Under the pieces are notes generated by a model that ran no database searches, was not told the origin of the DNA, and saw only the letters and a program-made list of their open reading frames with translations. A stretch of 64,000 nt of DNA from positions 4,960,001-5,024,000 of the forward strand of contig NZ_CP107918.1 in assembly GCF_036014195.1 (NCBI RefSeq). Direction: 5' to 3'. Source of the stretch: Streptomyces sp. NBC_00442. GTDB taxonomy: Bacteria; Actinomycetota; Actinomycetes; Streptomycetales; Streptomycetaceae. Positions within the stretch are counted from its first letter, which is position 1, and each line of letters opens with the position of its first letter. Positions 34,636 through 42,926 of the stretch are shown here, in pieces. The position numbers were made by a program, and so were the translations under genes.

Positions 34636-34690
34636 CCGGGGTACGTACCTGTCGGTGGGCCGCTCAAAGCTCCCGACGTACGTGCCCCGG
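34636..34690 (-). terminator. Second hairpin between citA and the copper locus
   Basis: CCGGGGTACGTAC (34636-34648) and GTACGTGCCCCGG (34678-34690) pair with one mismatch, and inside them GTCGG (34651-34655) pairs with CCGAC (34673-34677). On the minus strand it lies after the copA remnant, so it may be the old terminator of that operon. Confidence 0.55.
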
Positions 34691-34707
34691 CCTACGCGTT
34701 GCCTGGA

Positions 34708-34746
34708 ACGTCCCCCAAGACATTCCATGGACGTCCCCCAAGACAT
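34708..34746. repeat. 16-bp perfect direct repeat
   Basis: ACGTCCCCCAAGACAT occurs at 34708-34723 and again at 34731-34746, 23 bp apart, in the gap between citA and the copper remnant. The function is not known. Confidence 0.8.
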
Positions 34747-34827
34747 CCGTGGCATCGCACACTTAGACTCCCGACCCCTCCCGATGGTTACCTCAAAACC
34801 TCTGTGATCTAGATCTCTTTGTGGAGG

Positions 34828-34938
34828 TCAGGTGAAGGAACGCAACCGTAGGGTGTTGGTTACCACGAACACGGACGGGAGCGCCATAGCCGCGCCCGCG
34901 ATCGTCGGATTCAGCAGGCCGGCGACGGCCGACGGCAC
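34828..34938 (-). pseudogene. copA: Remnant of the C-terminus of a copper P-type ATPase (copA)
   Basis: Read on the minus strand, a frame ends [20 protein letters not shown] then [16 protein letters not shown] and a stop. This is the very recognisable last transmembrane helix and tail of P1B-type copper ATPases (LLNPxIAGAAMAxSSVxVVxNxLRLR). Nothing else of the roughly 750-residue enzyme is present: the copper chaperone gene ends only about 90 bp upstream. The intact order copZ-copA is standard next to this locus in Streptomyces. An internal deletion has therefore removed almost the whole gene. A plus-strand frame in the same place, despite a good-looking ribosome site, is an antisense shadow. 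Confidence 0.75.
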
Positions 34939-35025
34939 GCTTCGGAAAGCGGGTCGGGCCGCACGGTGCCGGCGTGGAGCCGGCCGGGTGCGGCCCGACG
35001 GGAAAGCGGAGAGGGCGCGGGCCGG

Positions 35026-35337
35026 TCAGGCGAGGCCGACCAGTTCGTAACCCGCCTCGTCGACGGCGGCGCGCACGGCCTCCTCGGCGAGCGGGGCCGC
35101 CGAGATCACGGTGACCTCGCCGGTCGCGGCGACGGCCTTCACCGAGCCGACGCCGTCGATCTCGGAGATCTCGGCGGACACCGCGCCCTCGCAGTGGCCG
35201 CAGCTCATGCCGGAGACCTTGTAGACGGTGGTGACGGCGCCCACCTGGACGTCGGCCGCCCCGCCACCGTGGCAGGCGCCGGCGGGCGAGCAGCAGGAAC
35301 CGGTCGCGGCTACGGGGGTCTCGGTCTCGGCGGTCAT
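35026..35337 (-). CDS. copZ: Copper chaperone (heavy-metal-associated domain)
   Basis: 103 residues. The HMA domain is clear: TTVYKVSGMSCGHCEGAVSA with the CxxC copper site, then EISEIDGVGSVKAVAATGEV and VDEAGYELVGLA at the end. The extra N-terminal segment GSCCSPAGACHGGG adds three cysteines and a histidine, possibly a second metal site. The ATG at 35337 has GAGGAGAA upstream. A CsoR-type operator lies about 86 bp before it. It would normally deliver Cu(I) to CopA; here the copA gene that should follow is reduced to a fragment, so the partner must be encoded elsewhere. Confidence 0.88.
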   Translation of the reverse strand: MTAETETPVAATGSCCSPAGACHGGGAADVQVGAVTTVYKVSGMSCGHCEGAVSAEISEIDGVGSVKAVAATGEVTVISAAPLAEEAVRAAVDEAGYELVGLA

Positions 35338-35422
35338 GGCGTTCTCCTCTTCACGGGCGTACGGATCCATGGTGCATCAGGGGCCACGGGGAGACCGTGG
35401 ACGCCCTCACCCGCATCACGTT

Positions 35423-35439
35423 ATACCCCTAGGGGGTAT
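35423..35439. promoter_or_regulatory. CsoR-type copper operator
   Basis: ATACCCC-TAG-GGGGTAT, matching the G/C-tract pseudo-palindrome bound by the copper-responsive repressor CsoR in actinobacteria. It lies upstream of the copper chaperone gene, consistent with Cu-induced expression. Confidence 0.8.
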
Positions 35440-35527
35440 TAAGCGAGCCGCTTCGTGCGGGGTGTCGCCCGGTATGGGTCGAGGGAGGCGGCCGGATCCG
35501 GGGCACCCGCGGCCCGCGGTGCGCGGC

Positions 35528-35728
35528 TCAGCCGTCACGGCGGCCACGGTTGCCGGGGCGCCGGGCGACCCAGGTGCGGATCGTGTCCGCGAACCAGTAG
35601 GGCTTGCCGTTCTCCACGAGATCCGGCGCCGGAAGGAGTCCGTGCTTGCGGTAGGAGCGCACGGTGTCCGGCTGCACCCGGATGTGTGCGGCGATCTCCT
35701 TGTAGGACCAGAGCCTTCGGTCGGTCAT
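35528..35728 (-). CDS. Small helix-turn-helix protein (MerR/AlpA-like fold)
   Basis: 66 residues, a single winged-helix domain: WSYKEIAAHIRVQPDTVRSY then RKHGLLPAPDLVENGKPYWF and ADTIRTWVARRPG. It is the size of excisionase or AlpA-type DNA binders. The ATG at 35728 has GGGAGG 6 nt upstream. No integrase or phage gene is near, so a plain chromosomal regulator is likely. The target is unknown. Confidence 0.8.
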   Translation of the reverse strand: MTDRRLWSYKEIAAHIRVQPDTVRSYRKHGLLPAPDLVENGKPYWFADTIRTWVARRPGNRGRRDG

Positions 35729-36065
35729 GCGGCACCTCCCTGCGTACGCCGCAGCGGCGGCCGGAAGGCCGTCGGGGGAGCTGCGACGCGAGCGCTTGGC
35801 GATCACTCAGCCTGTGCCCGTTGAACGACGGAGAGTGAGGCCGAGGGCGTGCCTGTCGACCGCCTGTGACGCAAGACCCGCGTAATCGAGACATGTGTGA
35901 CGGGAAGGAGACCCTTGTGACGGATGCGACGAAGAGTGAAGAAGAGTGATGAAGAAGAGGGAAGAGGAGGGAAAGAGGGCGAAGGGGGGCGAAGAAGAGG
36001 GATGAACGGCGAGGGTGCTCTCGGAGTGAATGGGGGCGGCGGGAGCCCGGCCCGGCCCCGGCGCG
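35729..36065. other. 337-bp gap with a purine-rich tract
   Basis: No convincing gene. 35931-36016 is nearly all A/G on the plus strand with few interruptions (GAAGAGTGAAGAAGAGTGAT, then GAGGGAAGAGGAGGGAAAGA). It lies just beyond the stop codon of the minus-strand dehydrogenase gene, so its transcript would be pyrimidine-rich. Upstream of the tract a short plus-strand frame (35893-35949, 18 codons; internal GTG at 35917 after AAGGAG) exists; it may be a leader peptide or a truncated gene start. Confidence 0.6.
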
Positions 36066-37091
36066 TCACGCGTACAGGGCGGGGCGCTCGGCCCGCTGTA
36101 CGCGGACCCGCTCGCCCGAGTGCTGTGCGCGTACCCCCGCCTCGCAGACCAGCGCCGCCGCGTAGCCGTCCCAGACGCTCGCCCCCTCGGCGCGGCCCCG
36201 CCGGGTCGCGTCCACCCACGCCTGCACCTCGCGGTCGTACGCGTCGGCGAAGCGGACCGTGAAGTCCTGCGGGATCGCGCGGGCCGCGCGCCCCTCGGCC
36301 CGCGTCAGGAGTCCGCCGGCCCCGTCTGCCCCGCCGCTTCCACCGATCGACGCGGTGCCCCGCTCGCAGACCGCCTCGCACCGCACCTCGTACCCGAAGC
36401 CGCAGTTGACGAAGATCTCGACGTCGACCACCGCGCCCCCGTCCGTCTCGAACAGGACCAGCTGGGGGTCGCCGAGCCCCTCGGGCGCGTACGAGGAGGG
36501 GCGCGGGCGCAGCACCTGGACGGCGGTGATCTCCTGGCCGAGCAGCCAGCGGGTGGCGTCCGCCTCGTGCACCACCGAGTCGCGGATCAGCATCTCGGTG
36601 GTGAAGAACGACGGTGACGCCACGTTGCGGTGGCGGCAGTGCAGCATCAGGGCGCGGCCCAACTCGCCCCGCTCCAGGACGCGTTGGAGGTTCTGGTACG
36701 CGCTGTCGTACCGGCGCATGAAGCCCACCGTGGCCAGCCGGCGCCCCAGGCGCCGTTCGGCCTCCATGACGCGCAGGGTTCCGGCGGGGTCGGGGGTGAG
36801 CGGCTTCTCGCACAGGACCGGCAGACCGCGCGCGAAGGCGTCGAGCAGGGCGGCCTCGTGGGCCGGGCCCGAGGAGGCGATGAGGACGGCGTCGACGCCG
36901 GGCGCGCTCATCGCCGCTGCCGGGTCGGTGTGGACGGAGCACCCCTCGATGCCCGCGGCCACGGCGCCCGCGCGCCGCGCGTCGAGATCGGCGACGGCCG
37001 CCACGCGGGCACCGCCGGTCACCGAGTCGATGCGGCGCACGTGGTCGGCGCCCATGCGCCCGGTGCCGATGACGGCGATGCCGAGGGTCAT
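36066..37091 (-). CDS. iolG: Inositol 2-dehydrogenase-like oxidoreductase (Gfo/Idh/MocA)
   Basis: 341 residues. N-terminal NAD site [20 protein letters not shown]; the family motif [20 protein letters not shown]; the catalytic-region [18 protein letters not shown], with the HExD pattern expected for the substrate-site histidine and aspartate. In inositol dehydrogenases this enzyme oxidises myo-inositol to 2-keto-myo-inositol (scyllo-inosose). It starts 1 nt after the stop codon of the iolE-like gene, so the pair is co-translated. It is divergent from the iolCBD genes. Assignment rests on family and neighbourhood; scyllo-inositol or related substrates are possible. Confidence 0.85.
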   Translation of the reverse strand: MTLGIAVIGTGRMGADHVRRIDSVTGGARVAAVADLDARRAGAVAAGIEGCSVHTDPAAAMSAPGVDAVLIASSGPAHEAALLDAFARGLPVLCEKPLTPDPAGTLRVMEAERRLGRRLATVGFMRRYDSAYQNLQRVLERGELGRALMLHCRHRNVASPSFFTTEMLIRDSVVHEADATRWLLGQEITAVQVLRPRPSSYAPEGLGDPQLVLFETDGGAVVDVEIFVNCGFGYEVRCEAVCERGTASIGGSGGADGAGGLLTRAEGRAARAIPQDFTVRFADAYDREVQAWVDATRRGRAEGASVWDGYAAALVCEAGVRAQHSGERVRVQRAERPALYA

Positions 37092-37092
37092 G

Positions 37093-37995
37093 TCAGGCCC
37101 CGCAGGAACGCAGGAAGGCGCGGGTGCGCTCGGCGATGGGGCGGGGCTTGTCCGGGGCGCACGGATACATGTCCTGCTCGACGATCGCGAAGAGGTCGAC
37201 GTTCAGGTCCTGGGCCGCGGCCAGGACCGGTTCGAGCGCGGGCACGCCGTGCGGCGGCTCGCACATCACGCCTCGCGCGACGGCCGGCCCGAACGGGGTT
37301 CCCTCGGCGCGCACGTGGGCCAGTACCTCCGGGTCCACCTGCTTGAGGTGCAGGTAGCCGATCCGCTCCCCGTACGTCTCGATCAACTTGACGCTGTCGC
37401 CGCCGCAGTACGCGTAGTGCCCGGTGTCCAGGCAGAGCGAGACCAGGTCGGAGTCGGTGGCGTGCAGGAAGCGGGCCACGTTCTCCTCGCTGTCGATGTG
37501 GGTGTCGGCATGCGGGTGCACGACGACACGCAGGCCGTAGCGGTCCCGCACCTCGCGGGCCAGGCGCTCGGTCTGACCGGCGAGATCGCGCCACTGCGCG
37601 GCCGTCAGGGTGCTGTCCTCCAGGACCTCGCCGGTCTTGTCGTCGCGCCAGAAGGACGGGATGACGACGAGGTGGCGGGCTCCGGTGGCCTGGGCCAGGG
37701 CGGCCACGTCCGCGACGTGCGCCCAGGTCTTCTCCCACACCGCGGGGCCGTGGTGGAGGCCCGTGAAGACCGTCCCCGCCGAGACGCGCAGATCGCGGGC
37801 GCCGGTCTCCTCGGCGAGGCGCGCCGGATCCGTGGGGAGATAGCCGTACGGTCCGAGTTCGATCCACCGGTAACCGGCGCCCGCGACCTCGTCGAGGAAG
37901 CGCCGCCAGGGGACCTGGCGGGGGTCGTCGGGGAACCACACGCCCCAGGAGTCGGGGGCCGAACCGATCCGGATGCGGGTCTTCGCCGTCGTCAT
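37093..37995 (-). CDS. iolE: Inosose dehydratase-like TIM barrel (IolE)
   Basis: 300 residues of the xylose-isomerase-like TIM-barrel fold. Seen: [80 protein letters not shown], typical of IolE-type proteins. It dehydrates 2-keto-myo-inositol to the trione that IolD hydrolyses. The ATG at 37995 follows GGAAGG. First gene of the minus-strand pair, divergent from iolC across a 129-bp promoter region with an inverted repeat. Confidence 0.85.
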   Translation of the reverse strand: MTTAKTRIRIGSAPDSWGVWFPDDPRQVPWRRFLDEVAGAGYRWIELGPYGYLPTDPARLAEETGARDLRVSAGTVFTGLHHGPAVWEKTWAHVADVAALAQATGARHLVVIPSFWRDDKTGEVLEDSTLTAAQWRDLAGQTERLAREVRDRYGLRVVVHPHADTHIDSEENVARFLHATDSDLVSLCLDTGHYAYCGGDSVKLIETYGERIGYLHLKQVDPEVLAHVRAEGTPFGPAVARGVMCEPPHGVPALEPVLAAAQDLNVDLFAIVEQDMYPCAPDKPRPIAERTRAFLRSCGA

Positions 37996-38037
37996 GGGGT
38001 CAGCCTTCCGGGGGCGCGGGAGGGGTGTCAAGGCCAC

Positions 38038-38060
38038 GTCCTAATGTAAGGACAAACATT
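38038..38060. promoter_or_regulatory. Putative operator in the iol divergent promoter
   Basis: GTCCT-N6-AGGAC (38038-38053) overlaps a second inverted repeat AATGT-N8-ACATT (38043-38060). The nested arrangement is of the kind bound by GntR or LacI inositol repressors. No regulator gene is adjacent. Confidence 0.45.
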
Positions 38061-38124
38061 GACAGGGGTGGGGTGGGCGGCTAGACCTGGGGCATCGGCG
38101 ACCGGGCGATCCGAGGGGTTGTGC

Positions 38125-39249
38125 ATGGACGAGGCTGCGCAGGGCGCGGGGCGGACGGTGGCCGGATCCGAGCCGCCGTACGACGTGATCACCATGGGGC
38201 GGATCGGCGTCGACCTCTACCCGCTGCAGACCGGGGTGTCGCTCGCGGAGGTCAGCTCCTTCGGCAAGTTCCTCGGCGGCTCGCCCTCCAATGTGGCGGT
38301 CGGCGCGGCCCGGCTCGGGCGCCGCGCCGCCGTGATCACACGGACAGGGCGGGACCCCTTCGGTACGTATCTCCGCGCGGAGCTGGGGGAGTTGGGAGTG
38401 GACGCGCGCTGGGTCACGCCGGTGGACGGGCTGCCCACGCCGGTCACCTTCTGCGAGGTGTTTCCGCCGGACGACTTTCCGCTGTACTTCTACCGGCTGC
38501 CCAAGGCGCCCGATCTGGAGCTGCGGGAGAAGGAGCTGGATCTCGGGGCGATCCGGGCGGCGCGGATCTTCTGGGTCACGGGGACGGGGCTCTGCGCGGA
38601 GCCGAGTCGTGGGGCGACGGTCGCGGCGTTGCGGGTGCGGGGAGATTCTTCCCCCACCCCGCCCCTTCCCGAGATCCTCCGGGGGAGCTTGTCGGGCGCG
38701 GGCCGGATGCCGGGGGAGCCGCCCCCGGACCCCCGCCTGTCCGCCGACGGGGCTGGATCTCGGCGCTTCACCGTCTTCGATCTCGACTGGCGGCCCATGT
38801 TCTGGGAGGGCTCCGGTGGGGGTGGGGCCGGTGACGCCCGTGACGTCTACCGTGAGGCCCTCGGCCTCGCCACCGTCGCCGTCGGCAACCTCGACGAGTG
38901 TGAGGTCGCCACCGGTGAGCGGGAGCCGCGGGCCGCCGCCGAGGCGCTGCTCGCCGCCGGGGTCGAGCTGGCCGTCGTCAAGCAGGGGCCCAAGGGGGTG
39001 CTCGCCGTGCACCGGGACGGCACGGTCGCCGAGGTGGCGCCGGTGCCGGTCGAGGTGGTCAACGGGCTCGGCGCGGGCGACGCGTTCGGCGGGGCGCTCT
39101 GTCACGGGCTGCTCGCCGGATGGGAGCTGGAGCGGGTCATGCGGTACGCCAACGCCGCCGGCGCCATCGTCGCGTCCCGGCTCGCCTGTTCCGCCGCCAT
39201 GCCCTTCCCCGCCGAGGTCGAACGCGTCCTGGAAGGCGGCCGGGCGTGA
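38125..39249 (+). CDS. iolC: 5-dehydro-2-deoxygluconokinase (PfkB family) with in-frame repeat insert
   Basis: Phosphorylates 5-dehydro-2-deoxy-D-gluconate. 374 residues, about 40 longer than usual. PfkB marks: YDVITMGRIGVDLYPLQTGV, FLGGSPSNVAVGAARLG, and the ATP/catalytic NGLGAGDAFGGALCHG with the base at about D318. Between TVAALRV and RFTVFDLDWRPMFW lies an extra proline-rich segment (SSPTPPLPEILRGSLSGAG and more) encoded by repeat DNA at about 38640-38766. The frame is kept, but the insert falls before the conserved DLDWRP strand and might affect activity. The ATG at 38125 follows GAGGGG. Overlaps the next gene by 4 nt (GTGA). Confidence 0.88.
   Translation: MDEAAQGAGRTVAGSEPPYDVITMGRIGVDLYPLQTGVSLAEVSSFGKFLGGSPSNVAVGAARLGRRAAVITRTGRDPFGTYLRAELGELGVDARWVTPVDGLPTPVTFCEVFPPDDFPLYFYRLPKAPDLELREKELDLGAIRAARIFWVTGTGLCAEPSRGATVAALRVRGDSSPTPPLPEILRGSLSGAGRMPGEPPPDPRLSADGAGSRRFTVFDLDWRPMFWEGSGGGGAGDARDVYREALGLATVAVGNLDECEVATGEREPRAAAEALLAAGVELAVVKQGPKGVLAVHRDGTVAEVAPVPVEVVNGLGAGDAFGGALCHGLLAGWELERVMRYANAAGAIVASRLACSAAMPFPAEVERVLEGGRA
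38648..38760. repeat. Relative of the PucR-gene element, inside iolC
   Basis: 38648-38671 matches the left terminal repeat of the 2837-3030 element in 23 of 24 bases (CTTCCCCCACCCCGCCCC and on). Then CCGCCCCCGGACCCCCGCCT resembles its middle. No right terminal repeat is seen, so it is a partial or diverged copy. It stays in frame in iolC. Confidence 0.65.
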
Positions 39250-40133
39250 GCGCCGGCCTCGGGCCCGCCGGGCTCGCGCGCATCCGGGCCCGCCACCCCG
39301 AAGCCGTCGCCGAGGCCGCGGGCCGCCGGGTGCGCAGACCGCTCGTGCGCGGCGACGGCGGGCGGCTGATGGTGATCGCCGCCGACCATCCGGCCCGCGG
39401 CGCCCTCGGCGTCGGCGGTGACGCGCTCGCCATGGCGGACCGGGGCGACCTGCTCGACCGGCTGCGCCTCGCCCTGTCCCGGCCCGGCGTCGACGGAGTG
39501 CTCGCCGGCGCCGACGTCCTGGAGGACCTGCTGCTGCTCGGCGCCCTCGACGACAAGGTCGTCATCGGCTCCATGAACCGCGGCGGCCTCGCCGGGGCCG
39601 CCTTCGAGATGGACGACCGCTTCACCGGACACCGTGCCCAGGACCTCGCCCGGCTCGGCTTCGACGCGGGCAAACTGCTGCTCAGGATCGACTACCAGGA
39701 CCCGGGCTCCCTCGACACGCTGCACGCGGCCGCGCGTGCCGTGGATGAGATGGCCGAGCGCCGACTCCCCGTGTTCGTCGAGCCGTTCATCTGTCGTCGC
39801 AGCCACGGCACGGTCCGCAGCGATCTCTCCGCCGACGCCGTGACCCGCTCCATCGCCATCGCCTCCGGCCTGGCCGGCACCTCCGCGTACACCTGGCTGA
39901 AGGTGCCCGTCACCGAGAACCCCGACGACATGGCCCGGGTCATGGCCACCAGTACCCTGCCCGCGGTGCTCCTCGGCGGCGACATGGGGGACGACCAGGA
40001 CGTCGCCTTCGAGAAGTGGCGCGGCGCGCTGCGGCTGCCCACCGTGCAGGGGCTCGTCGCGGGGCGCTCGCTGCTCTATCCCGCCGACGGCGATGTCGCG
40101 GCGGCCGTCGACACCGCCGTCGGACTGCTGTAG
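39246..40133 (+). CDS. Class I aldolase-like TIM barrel of the inositol pathway (Cgl0158/DhnA type)
   Basis: 295 residues. RRPLVRGDGGRLMVIAADHP, DGVLAGADVLEDLLLLGALD, VFVEPFICRRSHGTV, SAYTWLKVPVTENPDDMARV and PAVLLGGDMGDDQ are marks of the DhnA/LacD-type aldolase superfamily; the lysine in TWLKVPV is the probable Schiff-base residue. In actinobacterial iol clusters this protein takes the place of IolJ, cleaving 6-phospho-5-dehydro-2-deoxygluconate to DHAP and malonate semialdehyde; that role is inferred. GTG start overlaps the iolC stop codon by 4 nt. Confidence 0.8.
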   Translation: MSAGLGPAGLARIRARHPEAVAEAAGRRVRRPLVRGDGGRLMVIAADHPARGALGVGGDALAMADRGDLLDRLRLALSRPGVDGVLAGADVLEDLLLLGALDDKVVIGSMNRGGLAGAAFEMDDRFTGHRAQDLARLGFDAGKLLLRIDYQDPGSLDTLHAAARAVDEMAERRLPVFVEPFICRRSHGTVRSDLSADAVTRSIAIASGLAGTSAYTWLKVPVTENPDDMARVMATSTLPAVLLGGDMGDDQDVAFEKWRGALRLPTVQGLVAGRSLLYPADGDVAAAVDTAVGLL

Positions 40134-40192
40134 CCGGATTGCGGTGGCCGGACCGCCGTGGCCGGACGTCCGCTGGAGGGTAGGGATCGGGC

Positions 40193-41032
40193 ATGGACCA
40201 CGACATGGATCACGACACGCGCCCGTCGGGGCTGCTCGTGCGGGCCGGGGAGGCGGCCCGCGCCCCGTACGCCCTCGACATCGACCCGGCGCGGGCCGGC
40301 TGGGGATACTCCTCGCTGCGCGTGCTCGACCTGCCGCCCGGCGGCTCGCACCTCCTCGACAGCGGGGACAGCGAGTGGCTCGTGGTGCCGCTCGGCGGTC
40401 GCTGCACGGTGCGCGTCGACGGGCTCGACCTCGAACTGGACGGGCGCGAGGGCGTGTTCGAGGGCCCCACCGATTTCGCCTACGTGCCGCGTGACGCGCA
40501 CGCCCGGATCTCCTCCGGTGCGGGAGGCCGGTTCGCGCTGACAGGAGCGCGGTGCGAGCGACGACTCCCCGCTCGCCGCGCCCCCGCGCCGGAGGTGCCC
40601 GTCGAAGCCCGCGGGTCGGGGAACACCGCCCGTACCGTGCGCAACTTCGCCGCCGCCGACGCCTTCGCGTGCGACCGCCTGATCGCCGTCGAGGTGATCA
40701 CGCCGGGCGGCAACTGGTCCTCGTACCCGCCGCACAAGCACGACGAGCACCGGCCGGGCCGTGAGAGCGAGCTGGAGGAGATCTACTACTTCGCCTTCGA
40801 GCGGCCGGAGGGCTACGGCTACCAGCGGATCTCGCCGTCCCGCCCCGGCGGCGCCGACCTCCTGGCCGAGGTGCGCTCCGGAGACGCGGTGCTCGTGCCG
40901 GACGGCTGGCACGGGCCGTCGATCGCGCAGCCCGGCAACGCCATGTACTACCTGAACGTCATGGCGGGCCCGGGGCAGGAACGGGAATGGAAGATCTCCT
41001 TCCATCCCGATCACGTGGAGGGATACCAGTGA
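40193..41032 (+). CDS. iolB: 5-deoxy-glucuronate isomerase
   Basis: 279 residues, bicupin. GYSSLRVLDLPPGGSHLLD, NFAAADAFACDRLIAVEVIT, NWSSYPPHKHDEHRPGRESE with the metal-binding histidines, LEEIYYFAFERPEGYGYQRI and MYYLNVMAGPGQEREWKISF are the IolB signature. It isomerises 5-deoxy-D-glucuronate to 5-dehydro-2-deoxy-D-gluconate. The ATG at 40193 lies 60 bp after the aldolase gene; a second ATG at 40205 is possible. Overlaps iolD by 4 nt. Confidence 0.92.
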   Translation: MDHDMDHDTRPSGLLVRAGEAARAPYALDIDPARAGWGYSSLRVLDLPPGGSHLLDSGDSEWLVVPLGGRCTVRVDGLDLELDGREGVFEGPTDFAYVPRDAHARISSGAGGRFALTGARCERRLPARRAPAPEVPVEARGSGNTARTVRNFAAADAFACDRLIAVEVITPGGNWSSYPPHKHDEHRPGRESELEEIYYFAFERPEGYGYQRISPSRPGGADLLAEVRSGDAVLVPDGWHGPSIAQPGNAMYYLNVMAGPGQEREWKISFHPDHVEGYQ

Positions 41033-42912
41033 CCGGTACGACGCGCCGCCTCACCACCGCGCAGGCGCTGATCGCCTTCCTGGCCCGCCAGTACACCGCG
41101 TGCGACGGCGTCAACCACCGTTTGATCGCTGCTACGTGGGGGATCTTCGGGCACGGCAACGTCGCCGGGGTCGGACAGGCGCTGCTCGAATCGGGGCGGG
41201 ACGTCATGCCCTTCCACCAGGGCCGCAACGAGCAGGCCATGGTGCACGCGGCCGTCGGCTACGCCCGCCAGTCGGGCCGGCTCTCCGCCCACGCCGTGAC
41301 CACCTCCATCGGCCCCGGCGCCACCAACCTGGTCACGGGCGCGGCGCTGGCCACCGTCAACCACCTGCCGGTGCTGCTGCTGCCCGGCGACACCTTCGCC
41401 ACCCGCCCCGCCGACCCGGTGCTGCAACAGCTCGAAGTCCCGTACTCGGGCGACGTGTCCGTCAACGACTGTCTGCGCCCGGTCTCGCGCTACTTCGACC
41501 GCGTCGCCCGCCCCGAGGCGCTGATCCCGGCCGCCCTCAACGCGATGAGCGTCCTGGCCGACCCCGCGAACACCGGCGCGGTCACGCTCGCGCTGCCCCA
41601 GGACGTACAGGCCGAGGCGTACGACTGGCCCGAGGAGTTCTTCCGCGAGCGGGTGTGGCCGGTGCGGGCCCCGGTGCCCGACGCATCCGGACTCCGGTCT
41701 GCGGCAGAGGAGTTGAGGCAGGCGCGGCGGCCGCTGATCGTCGTGGGCGGCGGGGTGCGCCACGCCCGCGCGCAGGGCGAGCTCGACGCCCTCGCCCGGG
41801 ACACCGGCATCCCGGTCGCGAGCACGCAGGCCGGCAAGGGCGCCCTCGTCCACGACCATCCGCAGGACGTCGGGGGCATCGGCCACACCGGTACGGCCGC
41901 CGCCGACGAGCTGGCCCGCACCGCCGACGTGGTGCTCGGCGTCGGCACCCGCTGGACCGACTTCACCACCGCTTCCTCGACCCTGTTCGGCGACCCGGAC
42001 GTCCGGTTCGTCAACCTCAACATCCGGCCCGCCGACGCGCACAAGATGGGCGGCCGGCACCTCGTCGGCGACGCCCGCGCGGGGCTCGCCGCGCTGTACG
42101 AGGCACTGCGGGGGCATCGCGTGCCGCGGGAGTACGACGCCGAGTGCGCGCGCCTGAAGGGGGAGTGGGAGCGCCGGGTGAGCGCCGCGTACACCCCCGC
42201 GTCGGAGGCCGCGCGCCCCACCCAGGCCCAAGTCCTCGGCGTACTCGACACCTTGGTCACCGGGGACGACATCCTGATCAACGCGGCCGGCTCGCTCCCC
42301 GGCGACCTCCACCAGCTGTGGCGCACCCGCTCGCGCGACCAGTACCACGTCGAATACGGCTACTCCTGCATGGGTTACGAGATCCCCGCGGCCGTCGGCG
42401 TCGCCCTCGCGGCGCCCGGCCGGCCCGTCTGGGCGCTCGTCGGCGACGGTACGTATCTGATGAACCCCACCGAAATCGTCACCGCGGTGCAGGAGAACCT
42501 CCCCATCAAGGTGGTGATCCTCAACAACCATGGGTACGCCTCGATCGGCGGGCTCTCGCAGGCGGTGGGGGGTGAGCGGTTCGGCACGGCCTACCGGTTC
42601 AGGACACCGGAGGGGGCGTACGAGGGCGCGGCGCTGCCCGTCGACCTCGCGGCCAACGCGGCCTCGCTCGGGATGCGGGTACGGCGCGCCGACACCGTGC
42701 GTGACCTGCGGGAAGCTCTCGCGTGGGCCCGCTCGGCGGACGTGCCCGCATGTGTCTACGTGGAGACCGAAACGCCCGACACAGTGTCGGGCCCGCCCCC
42801 GTCCCAGGCGTGGTGGGATGTGCCCGTGGCCGAGACCGCGACCCGTCGGTCGGCGGTCACGGCCCGCGAGGAGTACGAACGGCACGTCACCGCCCGACGC
42901 CGCCATCTGTGA
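41029..42912 (+). CDS. iolD: 3D-(3,5/4)-trihydroxycyclohexane-1,2-dione acylhydrolase
   Basis: ThDP-dependent ring-opening hydrolase, 627 residues. TTAQALIAFLARQYTACDG and WGIFGHGNVAGVGQALLES at the start; the activating glutamate in QGRNEQAMVHAAVGYARQ; the ThDP/Mg motif LVGDGTYLMNPTEIVTAVQE and LNNHGYASIGGLSQAVGGER. GTG start at 41029 overlaps the iolB stop codon (GTGA). Converts the trione made by IolE to 5-deoxy-D-glucuronate. Confidence 0.94.
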   Translation: MTGTTRRLTTAQALIAFLARQYTACDGVNHRLIAATWGIFGHGNVAGVGQALLESGRDVMPFHQGRNEQAMVHAAVGYARQSGRLSAHAVTTSIGPGATNLVTGAALATVNHLPVLLLPGDTFATRPADPVLQQLEVPYSGDVSVNDCLRPVSRYFDRVARPEALIPAALNAMSVLADPANTGAVTLALPQDVQAEAYDWPEEFFRERVWPVRAPVPDASGLRSAAEELRQARRPLIVVGGGVRHARAQGELDALARDTGIPVASTQAGKGALVHDHPQDVGGIGHTGTAAADELARTADVVLGVGTRWTDFTTASSTLFGDPDVRFVNLNIRPADAHKMGGRHLVGDARAGLAALYEALRGHRVPREYDAECARLKGEWERRVSAAYTPASEAARPTQAQVLGVLDTLVTGDDILINAAGSLPGDLHQLWRTRSRDQYHVEYGYSCMGYEIPAAVGVALAAPGRPVWALVGDGTYLMNPTEIVTAVQENLPIKVVILNNHGYASIGGLSQAVGGERFGTAYRFRTPEGAYEGAALPVDLAANAASLGMRVRRADTVRDLREALAWARSADVPACVYVETETPDTVSGPPPSQAWWDVPVAETATRRSAVTAREEYERHVTARRRHL

Positions 42913-42926
42913 AGGAGCACTTGGAC

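Noticed and set aside
34832..35050. A 72-codon plus-strand frame with GGAGG before a GTG
   Set aside because: The opposite strand carries the recognisable CopA C-terminus and the end of the copper chaperone gene; the plus-strand product has no family features.
35528..35728. Phage excisionase marking an integrated element
   Set aside because: No integrase, att-like repeats or phage genes in the neighbourhood; the small HTH protein is better left as a plain regulator.
41029..42912. Reading the second ThDP enzyme (IolD) as acetolactate synthase
   Set aside because: Its N-terminal and C-terminal motifs and its place between iolB and mmsA fit IolD; there is no ALS small subunit.
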